This document shows positions 16,179 to 23,799 of a DNA stretch of 23,799 bases, in pieces. Numbering within the stretch: the stretch's first letter is position 1; every line of letters begins with the position of its first letter. A program made the position numbers and the translations under genes. The notes under the pieces were generated by a model. It saw nothing but the letters and a program-made list of their open reading frames with translations, had not been told where the DNA came from and searched no databases. Source of the DNA: an uncultured Verrucomicrobia subdivision 3 bacterium (GTDB lineage: Bacteria; Verrucomicrobiota; Verrucomicrobiae; Limisphaerales; UBA11358); contig CAIXPZ010000235.1 of assembly GCA_903921455.1 (NCBI GenBank), positions 1 through 23,799 of the forward strand, read 5' to 3'.

Positions 16179-16684
16179 TTTATCGTCTTCGCCGGAGCCG
16201 TGCCGCTCAGGGCTTTGATTTCATCACGGACCTTGGCCGCCGTCTCGAAATCCTCCGTCTCGATGGCCTTGTTCAGTTTTTTCTGGAGCTGCTTGAGCCG
16301 GTCCCCCGTCTCGCGTGATTTCCGCAAAGCCTCGGGCGCCTTGCCGATATGCCGGGTGCCCTTGTGCATGGTCTTGAGCAGGCCGGCCAGGCCCTCTGCA
16401 AACGTCTGATAACATTCCGGGCAGCCAAGCCGGCCGGACTTCTTGAAATCCGCCTGCGAAAACCCGCAGCGCGGACACTTGATTTCCACCGCGCCGGCCG
16501 ACGGATCAAGCTCCTGCGACGCGCCGAGGCCAAGCATCAAGTCCGCCATGGCGAAGCTGGTCGGGTCATTGATGCCCTTGGCCTTCGCGCAGTCCTCGCA
16601 CAAATCCAGCTTCTGCATCTTCTCGCCCACGATTTGGGTCAGATGCACCGTCGCCGGCTTTTCCTTGCACACGCAGCATTGCAT
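16175..16684 (-). CDS. mcsA: McsA, zinc-finger/UVR-motif activator of McsB
   Basis: A 169-residue protein with four Cys clusters, CCVC (3-6), CEDC (about 29-32), CPRC (about 70-73) and CPEC (about 89-92), forming two zinc ribbons. A C-terminal UVR motif (about 133-164, DRLKQLQKKLNKAIETEDFE) of the type found in UvrB/UvrC and Clp ATPases completes the protein. This is the standard McsA layout. It starts 1 nt after the ilvE stop and overlaps mcsB by 4 nt, so all three - strand genes are probably one operon. Its role as activator of the arginine kinase is known from Bacillus and Staphylococcus. Confidence 0.94.
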   Translation of the reverse strand: MQCCVCKEKPATVHLTQIVGEKMQKLDLCEDCAKAKGINDPTSFAMADLMLGLGASQELDPSAGAVEIKCPRCGFSQADFKKSGRLGCPECYQTFAEGLAGLLKTMHKGTRHIGKAPEALRKSRETGDRLKQLQKKLNKAIETEDFETAAKVRDEIKALSGTAPAKTIK

Positions 16685-16685
16685 A

Positions 16686-17558
<873 letters not shown>

Positions 17559-17654
17559 GTAAGGAGCAATTAGAATACGGGAAATAAACAGCGAGGCAAA
17601 CGTGAATTTCTGCGTGACAAGCTGGCCGTGGAGGATATATTGCACGCCCTTTAC

Positions 17655-17729
17655 GACCCTATGGTCTAGCGGTTAGGACACCTCCCTTTCACGGAGGTAG
17701 CCCGGGTTCGATTCCCGGTAGGGTCGCCA
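17655..17729 (+). tRNA. tRNA-Glu (anticodon UUC)
   Basis: A complete cloverleaf: acceptor stem GACCCTA (17655-17661) with TAGGGTC (17719-17725), discriminator G17726 and encoded CCA (17727-17729). The anticodon stem is CCTCC/GGAGG around the loop CTTTCAC, with anticodon TTC at 17688-17690, and the T arm is CCGGG-TTCGATT-CCCGG. All stems are perfectly paired, so the gene is intact despite being the probable integration site of the adjacent element. Confidence 0.97.
17689..17729. other. Probable attachment site within the 3' half of tRNA-Glu
   Basis: The serine recombinase frame on the - strand ends inside this stretch. Its last residues (ATLPGIEPGLPP) are the reverse complement of the T arm and acceptor end of the tRNA, and its TGA stop is the complement of 17689-17691 in the anticodon loop. 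Recombinase genes that abut or read into a tRNA 3' end are typical at the end of an integrated element. I could not find a second copy of the tRNA end elsewhere in the window, so the partner site lies outside it or has decayed. Confidence 0.45.
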
Positions 17730-19281
17730 TTATTGATTTATCGTTCCCATTTTGGGAAATCACATTGAAAAACGGGCATATTTCAGTGGTTCCATAATTT
17801 CCATTTGCAAAACTCACACCTTTCGGGAAAAAAAGCTTTTGCAATCGTTGTTTTTGTTCATCTGAAGCCTCCAACCACAGTCGTGCCGCATTTAAAATGA
17901 TGTGCTCGGCGAAATTGAGCACTGATTCCACATCGTAGCCTTCGAGTTTTGCGTCCCGTTCCTGAATTTCGGCCAAAGTGATTTGTTCATTGAGTTTGTC
18001 AAGCTGACGCTGGTAGGTGACACGTTCAATCGATTTATCGTAAATAAAAGCTTCCTCCAGCCGTTCCTTGCGTTCTTTCAAGGATTTAATGTTCTGTTGC
18101 AAACTGGCGTTCAGGAGATGATTTTGCGTTTGCTTTTCCTTCCAAACATCCAGCAGGATTTCATTAAATAACTTCAGATATTGTGGTTTTGGTTGAAGTC
18201 CTTCCAAATAAAACACAAAGCCATTTTCCAACTTGGATTTGGTGATATTGGTACCTATACATTGTTTGTTTTGGCATCGGTAATTCGCATATTTTTTGGT
18301 TCTTCCTTTGGACCAGCTTGCCGTCAGCGGTCTGCCGCAACAGCCACATTTCACGAAATGCCGTAGCGGAAAATCAGGGTGACTGCGTAGGCGAGGCATT
18401 ACGCTGACACGTTTCCCGTTGAGAATAGATTCCACTCGGTCAAACACTTCTTGACTGACCAGCGGCTCGAAATCTCCACGTTTCGTCAGACTCCAGTTTG
18501 CCGCACCCACCCATCCCGCATAAACGGGCTTTCGTAGCATTTGCTCAAAAGTTTGGATGGAGACACGCTTGCCCTTAATCGTGCGCAGCCCAGCAGCATT
18601 AATTTTTTCGAGAACATCCTGTTTTGTATAAAGCCCTGTGGCAAACAATTCAAAGGCCTGCTTTACCAAATGTGCTCGTTCGGGATCAAAAATCAGACTC
18701 CCGCCATCATTACTCGTTTTTCTATTTATGTAGCCAATTGGAGCTTTGAAAGTCCATTTGCCCGCTTGAATCGCCGCCTTCATTCCGACAATGGTGCGCT
18801 CGGTTCGCATGTCGTTGTCGAATTGAGCGAAGCATGACATTAGAGACTCCATGAGCTTACCCTGAGAACTATCGTCGAAACTCTCTGTTACACTGCGAAG
18901 CGAAATCCCCAATGAATTCAAGTACGCTCGCGTCTGAGAGTGGTCATGGACGCTGCGAGCGAAGCGACTCACTGAATAGACCACAACCCACTTGATTAGC
19001 CCTTTGTTCTCGCGGCAATACGCGAGCATTTTCTGAAACTGCGTCCTGTTAACTGTTTTGGCACTTTCCCCCTCCTCCACGTATTCTTTAATCACATTAA
19101 AGCCGTTCTTGGCGCAATAATCGCGACAGGCATTTCCTTGTGTGCTCAAACTAAAGTTCTCTACTTGATCTTTTGTAGAAACACGGCAGTAAATCACAGC
19201 TTGCCCCACAGTTTCCTGCACGGGTGCGATCCCTTTATGATTTAGGGAGAAATTGTTCGAGTTGGTTTTTAAATGATTCAT
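17689..19281 (-). CDS. Large serine recombinase (site-specific integrase)
   Basis: A 530-residue large serine recombinase. The resolvase catalytic domain has IYCRVSTKDQ with nucleophile Ser35 and the later arginine-bearing YSVSRFARSVHDH segment. A Recombinase domain follows (about 175-300, IGYINRKTS...VYAGWVG). A zinc ribbon, CGCCG...CQNKQC, lies near 326-355, then a coiled coil (about 395-450). It cuts and joins DNA through a phosphoserine link and probably moved the adjacent DNA. Without the tRNA-derived tail the protein would end near residue 516. A small ORF lies 18 nt upstream. No Shine-Dalgarno is obvious before the ATG at 19281. Confidence 0.94.
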   Translation of the reverse strand: MNHLKTNSNNFSLNHKGIAPVQETVGQAVIYCRVSTKDQVENFSLSTQGNACRDYCAKNGFNVIKEYVEEGESAKTVNRTQFQKMLAYCRENKGLIKWVVVYSVSRFARSVHDHSQTRAYLNSLGISLRSVTESFDDSSQGKLMESLMSCFAQFDNDMRTERTIVGMKAAIQAGKWTFKAPIGYINRKTSNDGGSLIFDPERAHLVKQAFELFATGLYTKQDVLEKINAAGLRTIKGKRVSIQTFEQMLRKPVYAGWVGAANWSLTKRGDFEPLVSQEVFDRVESILNGKRVSVMPRLRSHPDFPLRHFVKCGCCGRPLTASWSKGRTKKYANYRCQNKQCIGTNITKSKLENGFVFYLEGLQPKPQYLKLFNEILLDVWKEKQTQNHLLNASLQQNIKSLKERKERLEEAFIYDKSIERVTYQRQLDKLNEQITLAEIQERDAKLEGYDVESVLNFAEHIILNAARLWLEASDEQKQRLQKLFFPKGVSFANGNYGTTEICPFFNVISQNGNDKSIMATLPGIEPGLPP

Positions 19282-19299
19282 ATTAATTCACATTGCGGT

Positions 19300-19605
19300 T
19301 CAATATCGTATTTCAATTTTTGCACCGATGGCTTGCTGGCGGGCGAGTGAGACTGCCGAAAACAGCAGCCCGTATTTACCAAACACGGAAGAAGGTTTAT
19401 CCACGAGGAGGCGTAATGAAGCAATCCCAGCAAGCATAGGAGAATTCATAATTTGGCCATGCAGTCGCCGTTTTTCAGGAAGTCGCTCAACAACTACACG
19501 GGCAAAATCATAAAGGGCATCTCGTATTGCTTCCAAATCAGCATCGATTTGTGGTGCATCACCGCCCAAAATTCGCCTGCAATTTTTTATGTTTAGCATT
19601 GGCAC
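19300..19605 (-). CDS. Small hypothetical protein encoded with the serine recombinase
   Basis: A 101-residue protein, probably real because it is co-directional with, and 18 nt from, the recombinase. The N-terminal part, CRRILGGDAPQIDADLEAI and RDALYDFARVVVERL, is a charged two-helix segment of a kind I associate with small ORFs beside recombinases, but no function is known to me. The C-terminal half (SPMLAGIASLRLLVDKPSS...) has no recognisable motif. The first start is a GTG at 19605, with an ATG two codons later. It may be an accessory or directionality factor, or only a hitchhiker; this is a guess from position. Confidence 0.6.
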   Translation of the reverse strand: MPMLNIKNCRRILGGDAPQIDADLEAIRDALYDFARVVVERLPEKRRLHGQIMNSPMLAGIASLRLLVDKPSSVFGKYGLLFSAVSLARQQAIGAKIEIRY

Positions 19606-20196
19606 AAGTCTTTTATGTATTTTTTATCGCCATTGGGCGCAGCTCCGCCCGCACAATCCGAGCACGTAAATGCCTTGAATTCATATATTTCCATAATTCG
19701 TTTTCGAGGAACCCTCCTCGCGCATTTGATAGTTTATTATCAGAAGCACCTTGGCCCGCCACAACCGGCGAGCTAGGTAGCTGTGCATCCAAGACTTATC
19801 GGATACAGCTCCAAATGCTGGCGTGAGTAGATCAAGAAAAAGTGTGAAAGTCAAGGAAATACGGGGTATTCACAGCCTCAAGCGCACTGCCGGTTCAACC
19901 AGTGACATACTTTGGAAGCCACGCCTCTGACTAACGCAGTTGCATGGTGGAAGCCCGTGGCGCAGTGACAAACGATGGTGGGCTATTTCTCGTGCAATCA
20001 GCCATGGTTTAAGAAGAATGCGTGGATAAATTTTCCAGTTTTTACTTTTTGAAATCCATTTCGCCCAGTGGCTACAATGGTTTTTAGATGAATTTTCTGC
20101 GGACAACCCCCTGTAAATTATGGTCTCGCAAAGTCAGTGAAATTTGGTAACGTAAGAGAAGTTGCGGGGAGGACGGCTCCCCAATAACAATTTACA
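19606..20196. other. Gene-free leader/intergenic region between the recombinase operon and the excisionase-like gene
   Basis: I see no credible gene here. The stretch holds a perfect 6-bp hairpin at 19705-19720 (CGAGGA/TCCTCG, loop ACCC), a bulged 10-bp inverted repeat at 19779-19810 (AGCTGTgcATCC with GGATACAGCT), and a possible - strand promoter at 19826-19854. A second GC-rich hairpin, GGGGAG/CTCCCC, lies at 20166-20182. The inverted repeats sit where the 5' leader of the recombinase operon would be, and could be operators or att-arm sites. Confidence 0.45.
19826..19854 (-). promoter_or_regulatory. Possible sigma-70 promoter for the recombinase operon
   Basis: On the - strand, TTGACT (complement of 19849-19854) is followed after 17 bases by TCTACT (complement of 19826-19831). 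The -35 box is good and the -10 box is weak. The leader to the small ORF at 19605 would be about 215 bases and would include the hairpins described for this region. Confidence 0.35.
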
Positions 20197-20238
20197 AATA
20201 CACATCATTTCCTCACGGAAGTGGTGTGTATTTTTTTT
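20197..20238 (+). terminator. Terminator-like long hairpin directly before the excisionase-like gene
   Basis: A 16-bp stem, 20197-20212 with 20217-20232, contains two G-U pairs, closes on the tetraloop TCAC and runs into eight T residues (20231-20238). This is an intrinsic terminator by form. It ends only 9 bases before the ATG at 20248 and no + strand gene lies ahead of it. It may end a small RNA that includes the hairpin at 20166-20182, or act as an attenuator for the downstream gene. Confidence 0.6.
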
Positions 20239-20247
20239 GAGCCAATT

Positions 20248-20523
20248 ATGAAAGAAAACATCATTGAAAGCGGAACGCCGCAGATAGCAGACCGAGTCGC
20301 TGGTTTGCCGGTATGGGTTCGCCCACCCCGAAACTCTTTGCAAGAATTTTACACTGGGCTTTCCAAAGCCAAACTTTACGAACTTGCGACCAAGGGACAC
20401 ATCAAAAGCCGGAGCATCCGCGAGGCTGGCCAGACCAAAGGAACGCGCCTTTTTAATTTGAAATCGGTTCTAGATTACATCGATCAATGCGGGGACGGTC
20501 ATGATATTACCCCTGTTAAATAA
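20248..20523 (+). CDS. Excisionase-like winged-helix DNA-binding protein
   Basis: A 91-residue protein. Residues about 34-78 (FYTGLSKAKLYELATKGHIK, then SRSIREAGQTKGTRLFNLKSVLDYID) match the MerR-like excisionase / helix-turn-helix_17 pattern: a recognition helix 'S..KLYEL...G.I', a wing with 'G.RLF', and a closing helix 'L..YI'. Such proteins act as recombination directionality factors or small regulators on mobile elements. I use the ATG at 20248 because the earlier start at 20221 falls inside the terminator-like hairpin. It is on the strand opposite to the recombinase and 0.6 kb from the accessory ORF. Confidence 0.75.
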   Translation: MKENIIESGTPQIADRVAGLPVWVRPPRNSLQEFYTGLSKAKLYELATKGHIKSRSIREAGQTKGTRLFNLKSVLDYIDQCGDGHDITPVK

Positions 20524-21644
20524 GGTCAGATACGTTGCCAACTGGCAGCAGAACATAGGGTTGAAGTTTCTTAATGAGGGTTCATAATTTTAATCGAAGT
20601 AAAAGCTATGGAGGAAAATAATGAGTGTTTCGCTGTGCAAACTGGCGTTCCAAAAACTGTTTATGGATTCCTGCCGACTGGCGTATATCGCCCAACGCAT
20701 CCTCTGTTGGCTATGAATTTCCTGACCATCCATCGGCTTGCCGGTGCAGATGTGTTGGGTTTTTGAAATGAAGCCCGACTCTCGTGGTGAATTAAAAACG
20801 AGGGCGCGAATGGCCGCGTGAAGGCCAGTTTATTCTAAGATAGTGCGAGCTGTCCATGAATGAACCGTGTAACCCCAGAGAATCGCTTTAGGCGGCTCTG
20901 GAGGCGAAGGAATGGCGCGGGGCCGAGCAACAGCCCAACCCCGCTTAATGAAGCTGCTGATGGTTCTTTTTACCGTCAGCAGGGTGTAACTCCGGTCAAC
21001 GAAATTAGACCAGCGTAGGCAGTGGCCACCATTGCGCGAGGGAGTTCAGAGTGCGAAGCGACCGACCGACGGAGGTTCCGCCAAGCAAATCACCGCTCAG
21101 ATTTTACTCTGGGGGTGGTTTGTGGCTCTCTCCCTCCCTCTAGAGTTACCACCAAGAATCCAACCAGAATCCAGTAACCAGCAACCGGATTAACTAGCTG
21201 AGGATATATGGCTTTGGCTCCGCTTGGCAGGATGCGGGGAAAAATCTGGTTTCGGTGGAGGGGATTCGACAATTGACGAAGGTTTTGATAACCCAGAAAT
21301 AAAACACCATGCCCGTGCGGCGGCGTTCTGTGAAGCCGCATTACCATGCGACCGACTTTTACCCGCGATATTCAGCGGCTGAACAGGTTGCCAAGAGCAC
21401 ATGGAAACTGGCGCTGGAAAACTAGAACCCAGCACCCAGCCTCTGGGTGAGCTTTGGATGAGATTTCATCCCAACCCAGAACTCGTCTGCTGGCGTGGCT
21501 CTGATCACCCCCACCAGTCAGGCTGGCCTGCTGGCCGCTGGCTGGCCTCTGGCTGGGCGCATTGGTGGAAACGGTACCTTGAGGCTCTGGGCGAGCTCTG
21601 AGGGGCCGCTGGAGGGCTTGGTGGGGCTGTTGTAGGAAATCCCC
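20524..21644. other. 1.1-kb stretch without a protein gene
   Basis: No ORF here looks coding on either strand. The first half (20691-21035) is a dense chain of hairpins annotated as a candidate structured RNA. The second half holds a small hairpin at 21434-21448 (ACCCAG/CTGGGT), a CCAGTAACCAGCAACC-type simple sequence near 21170-21187 and a CTGGC-rich low-complexity tract near 21518-21556. A short fragment near 21195-21384 translates without stops for about 60 codons in one + frame and could be gene debris; I recognise no family in it. Confidence 0.5.
20625..21060 (+). ncRNA. Candidate large structured RNA, HEARO/omega-RNA-like
   Basis: At least eight helices follow one another with no coding frame. 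They are: 20691-20701 with 20749-20759 (11 bp, one G-U), enclosing CATCGG/CCGGTG (20731-20746); 20773-20785 with 20798-20805; TGGCC/GGCCA (20811-20827); CCAGAG/CTCTGG (20875-20901) with an inner CGC/GCG; GCGGGG/CCCCGC (20917-20944); 20954-20964 with 20972-20982 (11 bp, one G-U); GGTC/GACC (20994-21011); GCAGTGG/CCATTGC (21019-21035, one G-U). The order, and segments such as AAGCCCGACT and GGCCGCGTGAAGGCC, remind me of HEARO RNAs, which guide IscB nucleases. That resemblance is from memory and unverified. No IscB ORF is present, so it would be an orphan. Both ends are approximate. Confidence 0.45.
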
Positions 21645-21923
21645 TCAATTCATCCGCCCACGAAGCGAACGGCAATCCGCGAGACGCCGCTTGGTTTCTT
21701 GAATGAGGTTGCGAAGCTCGATGCAAAAAGGCATTAATTTGTAATCATCATCAGCGCGGTCCAACAGGGCTGCCAAATCGCGTTTCTGGCGTGCTATCCG
21801 ACGATTCAGTATTTTGATCCAAGCTTCGTTGGTCATGGGAACGGGCTCGGTATCCTCCAAAAAGTCCTGATACGCTTCATTGGAGATTTGGTTGAATTTT
21901 TCGATGGTCATTTGGTTTTTCAT
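21645..21923 (-). CDS. Small hypothetical protein with coiled-coil character
   Basis: A 92-residue protein starting MKNQMTIEKFNQISNEAYQD. I prefer the ATG at 21923 to the in-frame start at 21950 because a GGGAGGA Shine-Dalgarno lies 12-13 bases upstream of it, overlapping the longer version. The middle and end (NRRIARQKRDLAALLDRADD, then ELRNLIQETKRRLADC) are charged, helical and probably coiled-coil. No signal peptide or membrane segment is visible, and I do not recognise the family. It lies alone between the structured-RNA region and a gene-free repeat region. Confidence 0.5.
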   Translation of the reverse strand: MKNQMTIEKFNQISNEAYQDFLEDTEPVPMTNEAWIKILNRRIARQKRDLAALLDRADDDYKLMPFCIELRNLIQETKRRLADCRSLRGRMN

Positions 21924-21950
21924 GTTTGTTTTTGTTCCTCCCGCGTCCAT

Positions 21951-22456
21951 GCCGTTGCTGGCTGTGGCTACAAAATGTCAAAGCTAGCATTGGTTGATAA
22001 ACACGGGAAAATTGAAGAAATACTCCGAAAACTATATCGAGGGATTTGCTGACGCGATTATTGCTCTTGGCGGCCATCTATAGGCCCACCGCGACACAGA
22101 AACCGCTACATACAGCCATTGCCGACACAGAAACCGCCACATAGAGCCGCCGCTGAGACAGCTCTATACCTTTAAGGGATTTGGCAGCCAACGAATCTCG
22201 CTTGGCGCAATCAGGTGCCGCTCTTTCATAGAATCGTGCGGTTTCGTGACCATGGCAGTGGCGATAGCGCTCCAGATGTCCACTTTTTAAACACTTCCGC
22301 CCCTTCAAGGCATAAACCTCCCGTTGCCGCACAATCCCTCGGCACCGTTATTGGTTTGTATATTCCTTAGGCAGCGTAGATGCATTTCACTCGTCTGATG
22401 ATTTTTTCTCTATTGAGGATTATGACAGGATAGGCGGATTTGTTGGTAAAGACAAT
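21951..22456. other. Gene-free region with a short tandem repeat
   Basis: No persuasive gene. An 84-codon - strand frame (22078-22332) exists, but a 31-base repeat that is not a multiple of three runs through its end, and its composition is unlike a real protein. The repeat at 22093-22148 is annotated separately. The last ~100 bases become AT-rich and probably hold the promoter of the gene at 22457, without a clear -35/-10 pair. Confidence 0.45.
22093..22148. repeat. Two copies of a 25-bp direct repeat, period 31
   Basis: GACACAGAAACCGCyACATA and a following sAGCC occur at 22093-22117 and again at 22124-22148, with two mismatches and a 6-base spacer. With only two units it is not a CRISPR array. 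It could be a protein-binding pair or a local duplication. Confidence 0.7.
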
Positions 22457-22852
22457 ATGACTACGAATGATGCCATAGAATTCGCACGAAAATCATTTGA
22501 GAAACTTGGATACAAAATTGAAGAATGTCACCTTAACGAAAACCCCGCAAGGGTTGAGGGTCCATTCGATCTTAAAACACTTGGACATATTCCTTTTTGC
22601 CGAGTTATTTGGCAAAGTCCAGAGGCAAATACCACTTCGGAACGTATGCGCGGCTACACTGTTCAATTCAATATTGATTTACAGAAGAAACTAATTTCGG
22701 GCATGTCATTATCTGGCACAAATTTTTTTCGCCCCAATCTTCAAGTTGATGTTAAGCCTGAATTTGAATCGGAATACCGAAAAAAGATTCAAAAACAAAT
22801 GACTATAAATACCAATTTTCCAGCACACTTAAAAAAACATTTGGATAATTAA
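22457..22852 (+). CDS. Hypothetical protein, soluble, 131 residues
   Basis: I do not recognise this protein. It starts MTTNDAIEFARKSFEKLGYK, an amphipathic helix. It continues with an alternating hydrophobic/polar central part (PFCRVIWQSPE, RGYTVQFNIDLQKKLISGMS) that suggests a small alpha/beta fold, and ends in a Lys-rich helix (YRKKIQKQM...LKKHLDN). No signal peptide, membrane helix or Cys motif is present. Base composition is clearly more AT-rich than the core genes, which suggests transfer. It converges on the coiled-coil membrane protein gene, with about 90 bases between stops and no terminator hairpin seen. Confidence 0.65.
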   Translation: MTTNDAIEFARKSFEKLGYKIEECHLNENPARVEGPFDLKTLGHIPFCRVIWQSPEANTTSERMRGYTVQFNIDLQKKLISGMSLSGTNFFRPNLQVDVKPEFESEYRKKIQKQMTINTNFPAHLKKHLDN

Positions 22853-22941
22853 TCCTAGATATTCCCTAATTGGTGTTGTCTGAAATACCTTTTCTGGATT
22901 ATCAGTTAATTCTTTTAGCTCTGATTTCAAGGTAATGTCTT

Positions 22942-23736
22942 TTATTTAATAAATTCCGGTAAAGTTAATCTTTGGGTGTCGCCCGAATCATTCATAATTA
23001 ATTCACTATTTAATTTAGGCACTCTTGTATACATATTCGTTTTTCTTTCATCTATGACATAATGATATGACACACTAAAATGATTTATATCGTAATAAGT
23101 AGCAGCCCCAAAAACTAAATTATAAAATGATGTGTGTCCCCAACTTCTTAATTCGAGTCTGGTAGTGGTATCTGTGAGAATTCTTTCTATGCTGCCTTCA
23201 ATCGGATAATGACTTAATCTCACAACAAAACCAAATGACTTGTTCGTTGTGTAAGTAATCATAAAATTATTGGTATCTGCGATAGAAAATGTTTCCGTAA
23301 CCGTCTTGCTATACAGGTTCTTTACCCAATAAGAAACGTCTGCTAATTCGACTTGCTGGGCGGTTAAATTTGTTTGTGCCGTATTCAAACCAGATTGCAT
23401 TAAAGAAATCTTCTCAAATTGGTTTGTGATGTCGGCTTGCTGGCTCGTAATGCTCAATTCCGCGCCTTGGATTCTTTTTTGAATATCCGCTAATTCTTTT
23501 TGATAGCTATCAATTTTGCTTTGGTGGCTTTCTAGCTGGCTGTGCATTTCTTTTGTAGTTTTTTCAACCATGTTTACTTGTTCGCCAAGTGCCGACAATT
23601 TAGAACTGATATTTGAGGCAATGAAAGATTTCGCCCACCCCTGAAACCAAGGAAAGGAACAGAGCAAAATTAAAGCCGACACCTGTGCGTCCAAGTTAAT
23701 TGTGAGACCATATTTTCTGATAATTGGTTGACACAT
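22942..23736 (-). CDS. Hypothetical membrane-anchored coiled-coil protein
   Basis: A 264-residue protein of unknown function. An N-terminal hydrophobic segment (about 16-36, AQVSALILLCSFPWFQGWA) may be a membrane anchor or uncleaved signal. It is followed by a long coiled coil with heptad-like Gln/Ile/Leu spacing (about 40-137, including EKTTKEMHSQLESHQSKIDS), then a beta-rich C-terminal domain (about 145-264) with repeated aromatic/polar strands (FMITYTTNKSFGFVVRL, HFSVSYHYVIDERKTNMY). It is AT-rich, like its neighbour. The start at 23736 has no clear Shine-Dalgarno, so a later start is possible. No homologous family comes to mind. Confidence 0.7.
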   Translation of the reverse strand: MCQPIIRKYGLTINLDAQVSALILLCSFPWFQGWAKSFIASNISSKLSALGEQVNMVEKTTKEMHSQLESHQSKIDSYQKELADIQKRIQGAELSITSQQADITNQFEKISLMQSGLNTAQTNLTAQQVELADVSYWVKNLYSKTVTETFSIADTNNFMITYTTNKSFGFVVRLSHYPIEGSIERILTDTTTRLELRSWGHTSFYNLVFGAATYYDINHFSVSYHYVIDERKTNMYTRVPKLNSELIMNDSGDTQRLTLPEFIK

Positions 23737-23799
23737 TTGTTTTTTGGTTTTGGCGGACGGCGATCAAGTTCTGGCAGCGGAGCCAGGCTTCCACAGTGA

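Noticed and set aside
19527..19826. A 99-codon + strand frame antisense to the small recombinase-linked ORF
   Set aside because: It has no motif or ribosome site and opposes the better-supported - strand ORF.
20621..20716. A 31-codon ORF with a good GGAGG site six bases before its ATG
   Set aside because: It overlaps the first helix of the structured-RNA candidate, and the peptide (MSVSLCKLAFQK...) has no recognisable feature. A leader peptide remains possible.
20841..20990. Group II intron (GTGCG-like 5' end at about 20843)
   Set aside because: No domain V hairpin and no reverse transcriptase were found.
21090..21601. Several overlapping short frames on both strands
   Set aside because: They arise from low-complexity CTGGC-rich and CCAGTAACC-type sequence. 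None shows coding character.
22093..22148. CRISPR array
   Set aside because: Only two units with a 6-base spacer and no cas genes.
22078..22332. An 84-codon - strand frame
   Set aside because: A 31-base repeat changes frame within it, its composition is unlike a real protein and it has no ribosome site.
21060..22456. Decayed IscB gene downstream of the RNA candidate
   Set aside because: I looked for RuvC and HNH motifs in the translated frames and saw none. A fragment near 21195-21384 is open but matches no IscB segment I know.

Overview
The window looks like chromosomal DNA from a Verrucomicrobiota bacterium, probably near Pedosphaera/Limisphaerales. This is an inference from gene content: a 1.4-kb-residue exported protein with NHL, fibronectin-III and chitobiase-type domains and a C-terminal domain ending in a 'FYRV' motif, a pil/gsp hybrid cluster, an McsA/McsB pair, and many starts without a clear Shine-Dalgarno. 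No rRNA or other definitive taxonomic marker is present.

Region 1 (1-12930) is a type IV pilus / type II secretion-like cluster on the + strand. Two minor pseudopilins and a GspK/PilX-like protein (638-3817) are followed by pilM, pilN, pilO, a PilP-like periplasmic protein and a GspD/PilQ secretin (4009-8591). Twenty-eight bases after the secretin lies a 1419-residue multidomain surface protein, closed by a strong terminator at 12898-12930. I see sigma-54-like -24/-12 elements ahead of both halves (584-599, 3930-3945), so the cluster may be sigma-54 controlled. No PilB/PilT/PilC/PilD homologue is in the window. A tract of four 10-bp repeats with an inverted copy lies at 131-210.

Region 2 (12925-17729) is core genome: a DUF971 protein (- strand), a divergent Nramp metal transporter with a UspA-like protein behind it (+), and the convergent operon ilvE-mcsA-mcsB (- strand, 1-nt gap then 4-nt overlap). 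It ends with tRNA-Glu(UUC), which has an encoded CCA.

Region 3 (17689-23799) is accessory DNA. A large serine recombinase reads into the tRNA-Glu gene from the opposite strand; its stop codon lies in the tRNA anticodon loop and its last ~14 residues are antisense tRNA, so this is probably one end of an integrated element. A small conserved-looking ORF precedes the recombinase and an excisionase-like wHTH protein lies 0.6 kb further on, behind a terminator-like hairpin. From about 20.69 to 21.04 kb a protein-free stretch folds into a chain of at least eight helices. Its layout reminds me of HEARO RNAs, the IscB-associated omega-RNAs, but no IscB gene is visible. Beyond this are small unknown genes in sparse, AT-richer DNA: a 92-residue protein, a 131-residue protein and a membrane-anchored coiled-coil protein. 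The other end of the element is not recognisable in the window.
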